A stretch of 64,000 nt of DNA from UMGS1663 sp046964515 (GCA_046964515.1 JBKUYM010000001.1:1-64000); one strand, 5' to 3'; shown: positions 16,350 to 25,189, counted from the first letter of the stretch. Numbers and translations: made by a program. The notes: generated by a model not told the origin, from the sequence alone.

Positions 16350-17159
16350 TTATTTAGATAGTGTTACTACTGCTTCCACTCTTCCAATATCAATTCCAAC
16401 TCCGCCACTTGATACACTGCTTCCTACTGTTAATGTCTTATTTCCTGTCATACCAGAAATATCAATTGTAGCTGTTCCTGTACCACTTTTATATGTAGTA
16501 CCATTAATTCGAAAATATTGTCCAGCTGTTACATTCACTGTTAATCGATTATATTTAGTCACGTCTACTATCGTATTGGCACTTAGTGTTAAAGAAGTCG
16601 TAACGGATTGCCCTATATTTTGTGTAGTATATAGCGTAAGTGTCATATTGGGAACTACTTCATTTCCTGTTTTATATCCACTATCATAACTAGCATCGTT
16701 ATCTACACCTGTTCCCGTTATCATATTTCCATTTACCCAAGCCGTCTTGCCCTTGCTAATATTATCCGCTGTAGCAGTCGCTGTTTTTGTTACTTCATTA
16801 ACAATTCCTTTTATGTTTTCACTCATTATTTCTTTGGTAGCATCCTCCTGTGTTTTTACTCCTCCAGCTTCTTCGATTGCTTGTGCAATTGCTTTTTTAA
16901 ATTCTATTAACTTTAATATACTACTAGCTTCTACATTTTCGGAATCACTTCCGCCTAAATTCTCTAAATCGACATACAATTGATTTAATTGTTTAGCCTC
17001 TTCTTCTTGTGCTAAAAGTGTATTTTCTTTTGCCTGTTGTGCCTTTGTTATGATACCATTATCTCCCATTAATATATTTATACTAATGCCTGCTAAAATA
17101 ATTAAAATTATAATGGTTACTACTAAACTAACTAATGTAATTCCTGTTTCCTTTTTCAT
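16350..17159 (-). CDS. Pilin-like protein with a tail-fibre-like AWVNG module
   Basis: 269 aa. It has the leader MKKETG|ITLVSLVV, a hydrophobic helix, then NGIITKAQQAKENTLLAQEEEAKQLNQL, the FKKAIAQAIEEAGG linker and TATATADNISKGKTAWVNGN at about 127-147. The C-terminal 110 residues are Thr/Ser/Gly-rich (YNRLTVNVTAGQYFRING, TATIDISGMTGNKTLTVGSS), a beta-rich tip different from those of the other members. Ser is at mature position 5. It has an AACCAA-type promoter plus the 42-bp element upstream and its own terminator. It is probably a surface-exposed pilus-type or membrane-anchored adhesin. Confidence 0.75.
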   Translation of the reverse strand: MKKETGITLVSLVVTIIILIILAGISINILMGDNGIITKAQQAKENTLLAQEEEAKQLNQLYVDLENLGGSDSENVEASSILKLIEFKKAIAQAIEEAGGVKTQEDATKEIMSENIKGIVNEVTKTATATADNISKGKTAWVNGNMITGTGVDNDASYDSGYKTGNEVVPNMTLTLYTTQNIGQSVTTSLTLSANTIVDVTKYNRLTVNVTAGQYFRINGTTYKSGTGTATIDISGMTGNKTLTVGSSVSSGGVGIDIGRVEAVVTLSK

Positions 17160-17204
17160 TTTCTTCTCCCCTTTTTCTTATGTTTTCCTATTTTTCATAT
17201 TCTT

Positions 17205-17233
17205 ATTCTATATTACCTTTTGGTTAATGTCAA
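17205..17233 (-). promoter_or_regulatory. AACCAA-type promoter of a pilin-like gene, copy 3
   Basis: On the minus strand this is TTGACA, the 17-bp spacer TTAACCAAAAGGTAATA, then TAGAAT. The spacer is almost identical to those at 2620-2648 and 4395-4423. Confidence 0.8.
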
Positions 17234-17249
17234 TTTTTTATTTATTATT

Positions 17250-17291
17250 CATTTTCTTATTTCTTCTATTTGTTTTCAATTGTTTTTATGT
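17250..17291 (-). promoter_or_regulatory. Shared pilin-like upstream element, copy 4
   Basis: ACATAA-N5-ATTGAAAA-N16-GAAAATG on the minus strand, 16 bp upstream of the AACCAA-type promoter. Confidence 0.6.
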
Positions 17292-17356
17292 TATCTTATA
17301 AATACTATTTATTTGTTTAAGTTTTTGTCTTTTAACAAATTAAAATTTACACATAT

Positions 17357-17399
17357 AAAAAAGGTTAATAAGCAGATTTCTCTTCTTATTAACCTTTTT
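17357..17399 (-). terminator. Terminator of the ctsR-clpC operon
   Basis: The 15-bp stem AAAAAGGTTAATAAG / CTTATTAACCTTTTT lies immediately behind the clpC stop codon. Confidence 0.85.
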
Positions 17400-17401
17400 C
17401 T

Positions 17402-19858
17402 TTATACTACTTCTATATTTCCTTGTTGATTTACAATCATCTTAGTAGCTTTTCCAGATTGTATCTTACTATCTAAAATAGCTTCTGCTATTTTATCCTC
17501 AATCATACTTTGAATTGCTCTTTTTAATGGACGAGCACCATAATTATTATCTACTCCTTTTTCAAGGACTTTCTCTTTTACTTCATCTGAGATTTCCACT
17601 TGCATATTTTGTGCTTTCATACGTTCTTGCACTTGTTTTAGCATAATATTTATAATTTGTTTCATTTCTTCTTTTTGCAATTTATGGAATACAATAATTT
17701 CATCAATACGATTGATAAACTCTGGTCTAAATTGTTTCTTTAGTTCTGCCATAACTTCTTTTTTAGTATCTTCATACTCTTTTTGTTCTTCTTTTCCTTC
17801 TTGTTTCGTATCTGTAAAACCTAAAGATTTTTTATCAGTAATTAATCTTGCACCAACATTAGAAGTCATAATCACTACTGTATTTTTAAAATTCACAGTT
17901 CTTCCTGTTGCATCTGTTAAACGTCCATCATCTAGAATTTGAAGTAACATATTCATAACATCAGGATGTGCCTTTTCTATCTCATCAAATAGAATTACCG
18001 AATATGGTTGTCTTCTAATTTTCTCTGTTAGCTGACCTCCATCATCATAACCTACATAGCCTGGAGGGGAGCCAATTAGCTTGGCAACAGAATGTGGTTC
18101 CATATATTCAGACATATCCACACGAATCATGGCTTCTTCATTTCCAAATAAGCTTTCTGCTAACGCCTTTGAAAGTTCTGTCTTTCCTACACCAGTTGGT
18201 CCTAAAAATAAGAAAGAACCAATAGGACGATTTGGGTCTTTTAATCCTACACGACCACGTCTAATTGCTTTAGCTACCGCTTCTACCGCTTCATTTTGCC
18301 CAATCACTCTTTGATGTAAAGATTCTTCTAAATGCTTTAACTTTTCGTTTTCATCTTGTGTTAATTTTTTAACGGGAATTCTAGTCCAACTACTAATTAC
18401 TTCTGCTATATCTTCCTGTGTTAAGGTAATAATTGCTTTACTATTTTTATTTTCCCATTTTTGTTTTTCTTTCTCTAATTTTTCTTCTAGAGTATGCCCT
18501 TTATCTCTCAAACTAGCTGCTTTTTCAAAATCTTGCATACGAATAGCATCTTCTTTATCTCGTATAACACTACTGATTTCTTCTTCTAATTTTTTAATAC
18601 TCTCTGGTTGTGTATAAGCTCTCATACGCACACGAGAAGAAGCTTCATCTATTAAATCAATTGCTTTATCTGGCAAAAATCGGTCATTAATATACCTAAC
18701 AGATAGCTCCACCGCTGCATGAATTGCTTCTTCTGTAATTTTTACATTATGGTGTGCCTCATATTTGTCTCGTATACCTTCTAGAATTTTAATGGTATCT
18801 TCTGAAGAAGGTTCACTTACTGTAACTGGACTGAATCTTCTTTCCAATGCACTATCTTTCTCGATATATTTACGATATTCATTTAAAGTAGTTGCACCAA
18901 TTACTTGTACTTCACCTCTAGCTAGTAATGGCTTTAGTATGTTAGCAGCATCTACTGCACCTTCTGCAGAACCTGCACCTACTATCGTATGAATTTCATC
19001 AATAAATAAAATAACATCTCCTGCTTTTTTTACTTCATTTAAGCATTTTTTGATTCTTTCTTCAAAATCACCTCTATACTTTGCTCCTGCTACCATACTA
19101 GATATATCTAAACTAACTACTCTTTTTCCTTTTAATAACTCAGGAACATCTTCTGCTACTATCTTTTGTGCTAAACCTTCTACAACAGCCGTCTTACCAA
19201 CGCCTGGTTCACCAATTAAACAAGGATTGTTCTTTGTTCTTCTAGATAAAATTTGTGTTACTCTTTCAATTTCATTTTTTCTACCTATAACAGGATCTAG
19301 CTTTCCTTCTGTAGCAATTTTAGTTAAATCTGTTCCAAATTGGTTTAAAGTTTGTGTTTGGTTAAAACTACCAAATCCCTTACTATTATTTGATTTTTCT
19401 GTTCCGCTAGCTAGTTCATCTTCATTTAATACTTTTACAATTTCATTATACAATTTTTGTGGATCTACTTGTAAATCTAGCATAATCCTAACGGCTACGC
19501 TATCTCCCTCTCTCATGATACCTACTAAAAGATGTTCTGTTCCTATGTAATCAGTACCTAACTTTCTAGCTTCTCTAAAAGCATTTTCAATTACTCTTTT
19601 TGTTCTTGGTGTAAATCCAACCGTTACCTCCACCATTTCATCTTGTTCATTTCTTCCGATTAATTCTTCTATTTGCCCCAAAATTTTCTCTGGTGTTGCT
19701 CCTTGATTTTCTAATACTTTACTTGCTACACCAGACCCTTCCTTTGCCAATCCATATAATAGATGCTCTGTTCCTATATAATTATGTCCTAATTCTATTG
19801 CTATATCATTGGCAATTTCTAAAGCTTTTTCAGCTCTTTTTGTAAACTTATACATCAT
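17402..19858 (-). CDS. clpC: ATP-dependent Clp protease ATPase subunit ClpC
   Basis: About 818 aa. A hexameric AAA+ unfoldase that feeds proteins to ClpP, including proteins marked with phosphoarginine by McsB. It has an N-terminal double Clp repeat (about 1-145), a first ATPase domain (GEPGVGKTAVVEG, VILFIDEIHTIVGAG), a UVR-containing middle domain (KEDAIRMQDFEKAASLRDK), a second ATPase domain (GPTGVGKTELSKALAE, VILFDEIEKAH) and a C-terminal sensor domain. ATG 19858 follows AAGAGGTGG. It is the last gene of the CtsR-controlled stress operon. Confidence 0.97.
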   Translation of the reverse strand: MMYKFTKRAEKALEIANDIAIELGHNYIGTEHLLYGLAKEGSGVASKVLENQGATPEKILGQIEELIGRNEQDEMVEVTVGFTPRTKRVIENAFREARKLGTDYIGTEHLLVGIMREGDSVAVRIMLDLQVDPQKLYNEIVKVLNEDELASGTEKSNNSKGFGSFNQTQTLNQFGTDLTKIATEGKLDPVIGRKNEIERVTQILSRRTKNNPCLIGEPGVGKTAVVEGLAQKIVAEDVPELLKGKRVVSLDISSMVAGAKYRGDFEERIKKCLNEVKKAGDVILFIDEIHTIVGAGSAEGAVDAANILKPLLARGEVQVIGATTLNEYRKYIEKDSALERRFSPVTVSEPSSEDTIKILEGIRDKYEAHHNVKITEEAIHAAVELSVRYINDRFLPDKAIDLIDEASSRVRMRAYTQPESIKKLEEEISSVIRDKEDAIRMQDFEKAASLRDKGHTLEEKLEKEKQKWENKNSKAIITLTQEDIAEVISSWTRIPVKKLTQDENEKLKHLEESLHQRVIGQNEAVEAVAKAIRRGRVGLKDPNRPIGSFLFLGPTGVGKTELSKALAESLFGNEEAMIRVDMSEYMEPHSVAKLIGSPPGYVGYDDGGQLTEKIRRQPYSVILFDEIEKAHPDVMNMLLQILDDGRLTDATGRTVNFKNTVVIMTSNVGARLITDKKSLGFTDTKQEGKEEQKEYEDTKKEVMAELKKQFRPEFINRIDEIIVFHKLQKEEMKQIINIMLKQVQERMKAQNMQVEISDEVKEKVLEKGVDNNYGARPLKRAIQSMIEDKIAEAILDSKIQSGKATKMIVNQQGNIEVV

Positions 19859-19878
19859 ATTTACCACCTCTTTTTCTT

Positions 19879-20901
19879 TTAATTTGCCGTTATAATTTGT
19901 TTAATTACTTTGGCTCTTTCTATATCTCTATCATAGCCATTTAATATTTTCCCTGTATATTTTTGTAAATTAGCAGGTTTCGTATATAATTCTAATTTTT
20001 TAACCATACTATCTTTTAGAGAATCTATCACTCCTAAATCAGTACCTAGTTTTACGTCTGATAATAAACTTGCACATTCTTCAGAATCTAACTTCACAGC
20101 ATTTGTTAAAATGCCATAAGAGCGATAAACTTTATCTTCTAATTCTAATCGATTTTTTGTTAAATATTTTCTAGCAAGTCTCTCTTGTTCAATTACCTTT
20201 TTAGTAATATTCTCTAAGTTTGCAATAATTTCTTTTTCAGTAATACCTAAAGTTTGGTTATTTGATATTTGGTACATATCTTCCTTACTTTGTGTATCCT
20301 CTCCATAAACGCCCCTAATATTCATACCAAAATTATTCACGACTTGTAATATCTTTGTAATGTTTCCAGTTAATTTTAAAGCAGGTAAATGCACCATAAC
20401 TGAAGCTCGTAATCCTGTTCCTACATTAGTTGGACATGCTGTCAAATAGCCATATTTTTTGCTACAAGCATAGTGAAATTGTGTAGCTAGTTTTTCATCT
20501 ATCTCTACTGCTAAATTCATAGTATTTTGTAAATCTAATCCTGCGCAAAATACTTGTATACGCATATGATCTTCTTCATTTAGCATAATGCAAATGTTTT
20601 CTTCTTCATTTATTAAAATTCCTAACGTATCTTGTTGCTTCTCTAATACAATGTCAGGACTTATTATATGTTTTTCTACTAAACTCATTTTAGTAATGTC
20701 ATCCATGTCTTTTAAATCAATATAATGCAAAGCATATCCTAAACTTGGCGTTATATATTTTACTTGTTTTAGAAATTCTTTTTTCTGTTCTTTACTTTGT
20801 CTTACTTTAAATGGAAACTCTTCTACATTCCTTGCTAATCGAATTCTGGTACTTACCACAATATCGGATTCTTTTCCATTTTCTAAATACCAATTTGCCA
20901 T
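19879..20901 (-). CDS. mcsB: Protein arginine kinase McsB
   Basis: 340 aa. Phosphorylates arginine residues of proteins, marking them for ClpCP and inactivating CtsR. It is homologous to the catalytic domain of guanidino phosphagen kinases: IVVSTRIRLARNVEEFPF, then NEEDHMRIQ, CPTNVGTGLRASVMVHLP and RGVYGEDTQ are visible active-site segments. It lies 12 bp after mcsA; the activator and kinase are made together. Confidence 0.97.
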   Translation of the reverse strand: MANWYLENGKESDIVVSTRIRLARNVEEFPFKVRQSKEQKKEFLKQVKYITPSLGYALHYIDLKDMDDITKMSLVEKHIISPDIVLEKQQDTLGILINEEENICIMLNEEDHMRIQVFCAGLDLQNTMNLAVEIDEKLATQFHYACSKKYGYLTACPTNVGTGLRASVMVHLPALKLTGNITKILQVVNNFGMNIRGVYGEDTQSKEDMYQISNNQTLGITEKEIIANLENITKKVIEQERLARKYLTKNRLELEDKVYRSYGILTNAVKLDSEECASLLSDVKLGTDLGVIDSLKDSMVKKLELYTKPANLQKYTGKILNGYDRDIERAKVIKQIITAN

Positions 20902-20913
20902 TTATTTTCCTCC

Positions 20914-21477
20914 TTATTTTTCTAATTTTTTAATCTCATCTCTGGTCTTAGCAGCATCTTCATAACGTTCTTGTGCAATTTCTTCTTTTAATCTATTTTT
21001 TAATTGTTCTATCTGTTCTTGTTTTGTATCTTTTTTTACTTTCTCTTGTTTATTCTCTGCTTTTTCTTTTACTTGTTGTTTTTCTTCTGGATTTTGCAAT
21101 ACCTTTTGTAATCTACCGACATGTCTATTGGCTCCATGTATATTTTTTAACAAAGGATCTATTCTATCTGCAAAAACATCGTAACAATGGCTACATCCGA
21201 ATTTTCCTTCTTTTATAAAATCATCAAACGACATATGACAATTATCACATAATAAAGATTGTGGATGTAACATAGTTGGTATAAATCCTTCATTTTGATA
21301 AGGTTCTAAAAAGTCTCCTAAAAAACTAGAAAAATCAATAGGCATATTCACATGAATATCTTCTAATCCTAATTCTTTTGCACAAATATCACAAAGTGTC
21401 ATCTCTTTTTTTACACCATTTATAATTTGGGTATATTTTACATTGGCTTCCCTTTGCCCACAATTTTGACATAACAT
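20914..21477 (-). CDS. mcsA: McsA, activator of the McsB arginine kinase
   Basis: 187 aa from ATG 21477, eight bases after AAAGGAG; an upstream GTG at 21486 overlaps that site. It has zinc-finger pairs CQNCG and CDIC, then CDNC and CSHC, a charged coiled-coil linker (about 115-150) and a C-terminal UVR motif (LKEEIAQERYEDAAKTRDEIKKLE). It binds and stimulates McsB and protects CtsR under normal conditions. Confidence 0.95.
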   Translation of the reverse strand: MLCQNCGQREANVKYTQIINGVKKEMTLCDICAKELGLEDIHVNMPIDFSSFLGDFLEPYQNEGFIPTMLHPQSLLCDNCHMSFDDFIKEGKFGCSHCYDVFADRIDPLLKNIHGANRHVGRLQKVLQNPEEKQQVKEKAENKQEKVKKDTKQEQIEQLKNRLKEEIAQERYEDAAKTRDEIKKLEK

Positions 21478-21502
21478 AAAAATCACTCCTTTACTTTTAT
21501 TT

Positions 21503-21955
21503 TTATGATTCTACTAAATTTAATAACATATTTTTGAAAATCTTAGCTCTTATTTCATCTCTAGTAGGCTGTGGTATACTCAAGACATTGTCACTAGTTG
21601 CTACTTTTAACAATTTGGCTTGTTCTTTGGTTACCATATCATAAGATAGAAAATTACTAATAAAAATATCCACTTCTTGTGCTGTTAATTGCTCCTCTAT
21701 GCTAGTAATAATATGCATTAGATAATTGCTTTTTGTAATGGCTACTTTTTTAATGGTGATATGACCACCACCTCCACGTTTGCTTTCTACATAATAGCCT
21801 TGGGAAGGTTTAAACCTAGTAGCTATAACATAATTAATTTGTGAGGGTACACAATTGAATTGTTCTGCTAAATCATTTCTCTGAATTTCCACATATTCTT
21901 CATTTTCTGTGAATAACTCTTTAATAAAGTCCTCTATCATATCTGAAATTCTCAT
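21503..21955 (-). CDS. ctsR: CtsR, class III heat-shock repressor
   Basis: 150 aa. A dimeric winged-helix repressor of clp genes: MRISDMIEDFIKELF start, QRNDLAEQFNCVPSQINYVIATRF (helix-turn-helix), and the wing ESKRGGGGHITI with its glycine tetrad acting as thermosensor. It is the first gene of the ctsR-mcsA-mcsB-clpC operon and is likely autoregulated through the box at 21981-21997. Confidence 0.97.
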   Translation of the reverse strand: MRISDMIEDFIKELFTENEEYVEIQRNDLAEQFNCVPSQINYVIATRFKPSQGYYVESKRGGGGHITIKKVAITKSNYLMHIITSIEEQLTAQEVDIFISNFLSYDMVTKEQAKLLKVATSDNVLSIPQPTRDEIRAKIFKNMLLNLVES

Positions 21956-21980
21956 TATACCACCTCTTTTGCTTTTTGAC

Positions 21981-21997
21981 TTTGACTTTCTTTGACC
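21981..21997 (-). promoter_or_regulatory. CtsR operator
   Basis: On the minus strand this is GGTCAAAGAAAGTCAAA, a close match to the CtsR tandem heptamer. A third GTCAAA follows directly. It lies between the -10 box and the ctsR start, where bound CtsR would block transcription. Confidence 0.88.
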
Positions 21998-22005
21998 TAT
22001 AGTTT

Positions 22006-22033
22006 ATTATACTATGTTTTTTGAAATATGCAA
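22006..22033 (-). promoter_or_regulatory. Promoter of the ctsR operon
   Basis: On the minus strand this is TTGCAT, a 16-bp spacer and TATAAT, directly upstream of the CtsR operator. Confidence 0.75.
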
Positions 22034-22134
22034 CTATTATTTTCACATTCCTTTGATTTTTTTATCCTTTTTTTCATCTCTTTTTTTCGTTTTTTTATTA
22101 TTTCCTTCTTTTTTCTTTTTTTTTCGTCTTTTTA

Positions 22135-22326
22135 CTATTTATTTCTATCTTGCTCTTCTTCATTAGGCTTTGTCATATTTTCCATTTCTTTTGCATTCTT
22201 TTTTTGTCTTTCTAAAGTAAGCCATGCAAAATAAGAAGATACAAATTCTCCATATTTAGTTCCATCCTCTATCTCTTTTATGGGATGGCCTGCTTTATTA
22301 AAATTTTCATACGTATTTTTGCTCAT
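22135..22326 (-). CDS. Small hypothetical protein
   Basis: 63 aa, beginning MSKNTYENFNKAGHPIKEIEDG, hydrophilic, with a Lys/Glu-rich tail ending EEEQDRNK. I do not recognise it. An ATAGGAG site lies 13 bases upstream, which is long. The start codon directly abuts one arm of a 12-bp inverted repeat (22327-22379) that encloses a TATAAT and the ribosome site. A T-rich non-coding stretch follows to the ctsR promoter. Confidence 0.5.
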   Translation of the reverse strand: MSKNTYENFNKAGHPIKEIEDGTKYGEFVSSYFAWLTLERQKKNAKEMENMTKPNEEEQDRNK

Positions 22327-22379
22327 AAAAAATGCACACTCCTATTCTTTTTTTATCATTATAGTTATGTGCATTTTTT
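22327..22379 (-). terminator. 12-bp inverted repeat, terminator or 5' hairpin
   Basis: AAAAAATGCACA at 22327-22338 and TGTGCATTTTTT at 22368-22379 are perfect complements around 29 nt. It can be the terminator of the HAD gene ending at 22397. It could also be a leader hairpin that holds the ribosome site of the small gene at 22135-22326 in its loop. Confidence 0.5.
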
Positions 22380-22396
22380 ATAAATTTATACTAAAC

Positions 22397-23272
22397 TTAT
22401 TCTTCCAAATAGGTATCTAATGCTTCTGCTACGCCATCAGCATCATTATCTGCTACAATTCTATCGGCTATTTCTTTAACTGCTGGTGCGCTCTCTCCCA
22501 TAGCAATTCCTAAACCTGCCTGCTTAATCATTTCTACATCATTAACATTATCACCTATTGCCATTACTTTTTCTATTGGAATGTCTAATTTTTTTGTTAA
22601 ATCTAAAATCGCCCCCCACTTATCTACATTCTGATTCGTAATTTCTGTGTAGTAATACTCCATTTGTATATCTTGTGTTCCATCTTTTATTATTTTTCTA
22701 GACATATGGGCTACGTCTAAAACATCTATGTTTTTTATAGTTCTTAATTTTTGTAAAATACGGTCAAATATAATTTTGTTTTCATCACAAATTGTTAATT
22801 TCAAATAGTTTTCATTTTCACTTTCTTGTATATACGTATATACATCTGGAATTAAATTGATTTTGGTTTTTTTATCTTCTGCCTTTTTTGCATTTTCTTG
22901 ATGAAAAAAGAGCATATTATAATTAAGCGACTTTGTTATGATAACATCTTCTCTATATACTGCATAAAAAATACTATTTTCTTCACATATTTTAATAATT
23001 TGTAAAATTTTATTTTTTTCTATAAATTGATTGTATATCACTTCTTCTTTTCGTATATCATACGTAATAGCACCATTGCCACATATAATATAGGGAGTAC
23101 AATTCAATTCTAAAGCCAAACTTTTTACAGAAGCAATTGGTCTTCCTGAAGTCAAAACTACTTTAGCTCCTTTTTGAATAACATTTTTTATAGCTTTTCT
23201 ATTTCTATCAGATACTTCTCCATAGGAATTTAGTAAAGTACCATCCAAATCGATTGTAATTAATTGATACAT
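22397..23272 (-). CDS. Cof-type HAD-superfamily sugar-phosphate phosphatase
   Basis: 291 aa. HAD motif I ITIDLDGTLLNSYG (nucleophile Asp), motif II VVLTSGRP, and motifs III/IV KVMAIGDNVNDVEMIKQAGLGIAMGES are all present. The C2 cap lies between about residues 85 and 200. Members dephosphorylate sugar phosphates or cofactors; the substrate cannot be predicted. It is a single gene with AAAGGAGAAG upstream. Confidence 0.9.
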   Translation of the reverse strand: MYQLITIDLDGTLLNSYGEVSDRNRKAIKNVIQKGAKVVLTSGRPIASVKSLALELNCTPYIICGNGAITYDIRKEEVIYNQFIEKNKILQIIKICEENSIFYAVYREDVIITKSLNYNMLFFHQENAKKAEDKKTKINLIPDVYTYIQESENENYLKLTICDENKIIFDRILQKLRTIKNIDVLDVAHMSRKIIKDGTQDIQMEYYYTEITNQNVDKWGAILDLTKKLDIPIEKVMAIGDNVNDVEMIKQAGLGIAMGESAPAVKEIADRIVADNDADGVAEALDTYLEE

Positions 23273-23380
23273 ATTTTCTTCTCCTTTATATCCTATCTTT
23301 TGTATTTTTACTTATTCTTTGCTTTTAGCTTTTGTATTATACCATCTCTTTTTGCTTTATACAAGTTCTTTAAATACAGA

Positions 23381-23409
23381 AAAGGGGGTGACTTTAGCAC
23401 AGCCACCCC
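23381..23409 (-). terminator. Terminator of the small gene ending at 23420
   Basis: On the minus strand a GC-rich GGGGTG / CACCCC stem is followed by TTTT. The GC-rich stem is unlike most terminators in the window. Confidence 0.7.
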
Positions 23410-23419
23410 AGCACAATAT

Positions 23420-23614
23420 TCAAAACAATATTTCGTGTTCCTTTAAATATTGTTTTACTTTTTTAGCATCACATTTATCATATTGGACGCTAAAACAGTT
23501 ATCTGCTTCTAATGCCGTGAGAGTACATTTATACTGCGTGATTAAATCCATCATGGCATTTCTCTTTTCCTTGGTCTCTGCTGTAATGCTGATTTTTGCC
23601 TGATATTCTCTCAT
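23420..23614 (-). CDS. Small hypothetical protein with four cysteine-spaced helices
   Basis: 64 aa beginning MREYQAKISITAETKEKRNAMMD, ending LKEHEILF; AAAGGAG precedes the start. It has three cysteines (YKCTLTALEADNC, DKCDAKK) and a predicted beta-alpha-beta pattern. I do not recognise the family. Base composition is higher in GC than in the neighbours, and the gene has a GC-rich terminator, as does the orphan gene at 2824-3132. Both may be imported cargo. Confidence 0.6.
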   Translation of the reverse strand: MREYQAKISITAETKEKRNAMMDLITQYKCTLTALEADNCFSVQYDKCDAKKVKQYLKEHEILF

Positions 23615-23702
23615 AGAGACTCCTTTCTTAGAAAAAGGTTACTGGTAACTATTTTTATTTTATCACATTTTTTGACCTTTTTCTATGTTTTACATAAAAT
23701 TT

Positions 23703-23741
23703 CCAGTGTATTTTTTTCAAAATAGAGCAATCTATATAATG
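23703..23741 (+). promoter_or_regulatory. Probable forespore promoter of the first SASP gene
   Basis: A block starting CCAGTGTATTTTTTTCAAA and followed by CAATCTATATAATGAAAA is nearly repeated at 24144-24185 before the second SASP gene. The CA(A/T)TCTA part resembles the -10 of forespore sigma G. Confidence 0.5.
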
Positions 23742-23799
23742 AAAAAGCATTTCATTGTTTTTTCAAACAAATATAGAATCTTCTAGGAGGTGAAAAATA

Positions 23800-24009
23800 A
23801 TGTCAAACTCAAACAACAATAACTATAAAGTAGTTCCAGAAGCTACAGAAGCTTTAAATAAATTTAAATATGAAGTAGCTAGCGAAGTTGGTGTAAATTT
23901 AAAACAAGGATATAATGGAGATTTATCATCAAGAGATGCTGGTAGAATCGGTGGAAACATGGTTAGAAAATTAGTTGAAACAGCTGAAAGACAAATGGCT
24001 GGTAAATAG
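23800..24009 (+). CDS. Alpha/beta-type small acid-soluble spore protein
   Basis: 69 aa. A spore DNA-binding protein that coats and protects the forespore chromosome and is degraded at germination by GPR. Typical segments are ALNKFKYEVASEVGV (with the GPR cleavage region), GYNGDLSSRDAGRIGGNMVRKLVE. An AGGAGGTG ribosome site precedes it. It is followed by its own terminator and a close paralogue. Confidence 0.95.
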   Translation: MSNSNNNNYKVVPEATEALNKFKYEVASEVGVNLKQGYNGDLSSRDAGRIGGNMVRKLVETAERQMAGK

Positions 24010-24079
24010 TAATTTATTATCATTGTTTTTAAGATTTGGAAAACAGGAATGTATTTTTTGCCTTTACTTATTTATAAGA

Positions 24080-24110
24080 AAGACAGGAAATGTATTCCTG
24101 TCTTCTTTTA
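24080..24110 (+). terminator. Terminator of the first SASP gene
   Basis: An AAGACAGGAA / TTCCTGTCTT hairpin is followed by CTTTT. Confidence 0.8.
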
Positions 24111-24143
24111 TGTAAAATTTTTTTATTTTTCTAGCATATTTTA

Positions 24144-24185
24144 CCAGTGTATTTTTTTCAAATTCGTACATTCTATATATTGAAA
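24144..24185 (+). promoter_or_regulatory. Probable forespore promoter of the second SASP gene
   Basis: CCAGTGTATTTTTTTCAAA is followed by CATTCTATATA, the same block as before the first SASP gene. CATTCTA fits the sigma G -10 consensus. Confidence 0.55.
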
Positions 24186-24226
24186 ACATAATATTTTCAA
24201 ATACGTAATTGTAGGAGGTGAAAATA

Positions 24227-24430
24227 ATGTCAAACTCAAATAACAGTAATAATAAAGTAGTTCCAGAAGCTACAGAAGCTTTAAACAAATTCAAATATGA
24301 AGTTGCAAGCGAAGTTGGTGTAACTTTAAAAGATGGATACAACGGAAATATCTCTGCAAGAGATGCTGGTAGAATTGGTGGAAACATGGTTAGAAAATTA
24401 ATTCAACAAGCTGAAAGCCAAATGAAATAA
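24227..24430 (+). CDS. Alpha/beta-type small acid-soluble spore protein
   Basis: 67 aa from ATG 24227 behind GGAGGTGAAAAT; an upstream GTG at 24218 overlaps the ribosome site. It is a tandem paralogue of the gene at 23800, identical through VVPEATEALNKFKYEVASEV and again in RDAGRIGGNMVRKL. It binds and protects spore DNA. Expression is expected only in the forespore. Confidence 0.95.
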   Translation: MSNSNNSNNKVVPEATEALNKFKYEVASEVGVTLKDGYNGNISARDAGRIGGNMVRKLIQQAESQMK

Positions 24431-24441
24431 TTTTTACATCA

Positions 24442-24472
24442 AAAAAGATAGGATTAAACCTATCTTTCTTTT
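24442..24472. terminator. Convergent terminator of SASP and hpf
   Basis: The AAAGATAGG / CCTATCTTT hairpin has A/T tracts on both sides, between genes that converge. Confidence 0.75.
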
Positions 24473-25010
24473 ATGCTTCTGGCTCTACTAAACCAAAATT
24501 TTTACTATCTTTTAAACGATAAATAACATTTACTTTCTGGTTTTCTATATTAATAAACACTAGAAATTGATTTTGTGGTTTTGTTTCTAATTCTAACTTT
24601 GCATCTTCTGGTGCCATTGGTTTTATTGTATAATAAATGGTTTTTATAATTTCATCTTCTATTTCATTTTTTGGTTCTAAAGATTGCATCGTTTCTTTCA
24701 TACGGATAGATTCTGTCATATTTTGCTTATCTTTTTTCGTTTTCATTTTTCTAATTTGACCTTCTAGAATATCAATATCTTTATCTATAGCAGCATATAA
24801 ATCTCTATGTGCTGTTACTGCTCTATACATTTCACCTTCTGCTCTAGTTACATGTATTTCTGCTACTTGTTCACTTCCTTCTGTTTTGATAGTTACTAAA
24901 ACATCAAATTCTTCTCCAAAATATTTTTCTAATCTTTCTAATTTTTTTGCAACATATTCTTTAATGGCTTCTGTTGCTTTTAATTCTTTTCCTGTTATTT
25001 TTACGTTCAT
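24471..25010 (-). CDS. hpf: Ribosome hibernation promoting factor, long form
   Basis: 179 aa from ATG 25010 (AAAGGAG upstream; a frame reaching 25028 includes that site). The N-terminal S30AE domain (MNVKITGKELKATEAIKEYVAKKLERLEKYF, about 1-100) sits in the ribosomal A/P site. The C-terminal domain (about 120-179) with KPMAPEDAKLELE and FLVFINIENQKVNVIYRLKDSKNFGLVEP dimerises to form inactive 100S ribosomes. Confidence 0.96.
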   Translation of the reverse strand: MNVKITGKELKATEAIKEYVAKKLERLEKYFGEEFDVLVTIKTEGSEQVAEIHVTRAEGEMYRAVTAHRDLYAAIDKDIDILEGQIRKMKTKKDKQNMTESIRMKETMQSLEPKNEIEDEIIKTIYYTIKPMAPEDAKLELETKPQNQFLVFINIENQKVNVIYRLKDSKNFGLVEPEA

Positions 25011-25060
25011 AAAAATCGCTCCTTTCAATTTGCTCTTTTGTTTTGTCTAATTATATTTCT

Positions 25061-25089
25061 ATTATACCTTGTTTATTTAAATATTTCAA
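25061..25089 (-). promoter_or_regulatory. Promoter of hpf
   Basis: On the minus strand this is TTGAAA, a 17-bp spacer and TATAAT. Confidence 0.75.
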
Positions 25090-25189
25090 ATCTTTTTACG
25101 CTTTTTTTAGGATATTTCATATTTTTTCCATTAATTGTACACAAAAAACATCCTTTTTTCATTTTTTATTATCATTTTTTATGAAACTC

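Noticed and set aside
15687..17159. Cas genes next to the CRISPR array
   Set aside because: The flanking genes are a CDF transporter and a pilin-like protein; no Cas motif was found in the window.
19050..19550. Long open frame on the plus strand inside clpC
   Set aside because: It is the antisense shadow of clpC, a certain gene, and has no ribosome site or family pattern.
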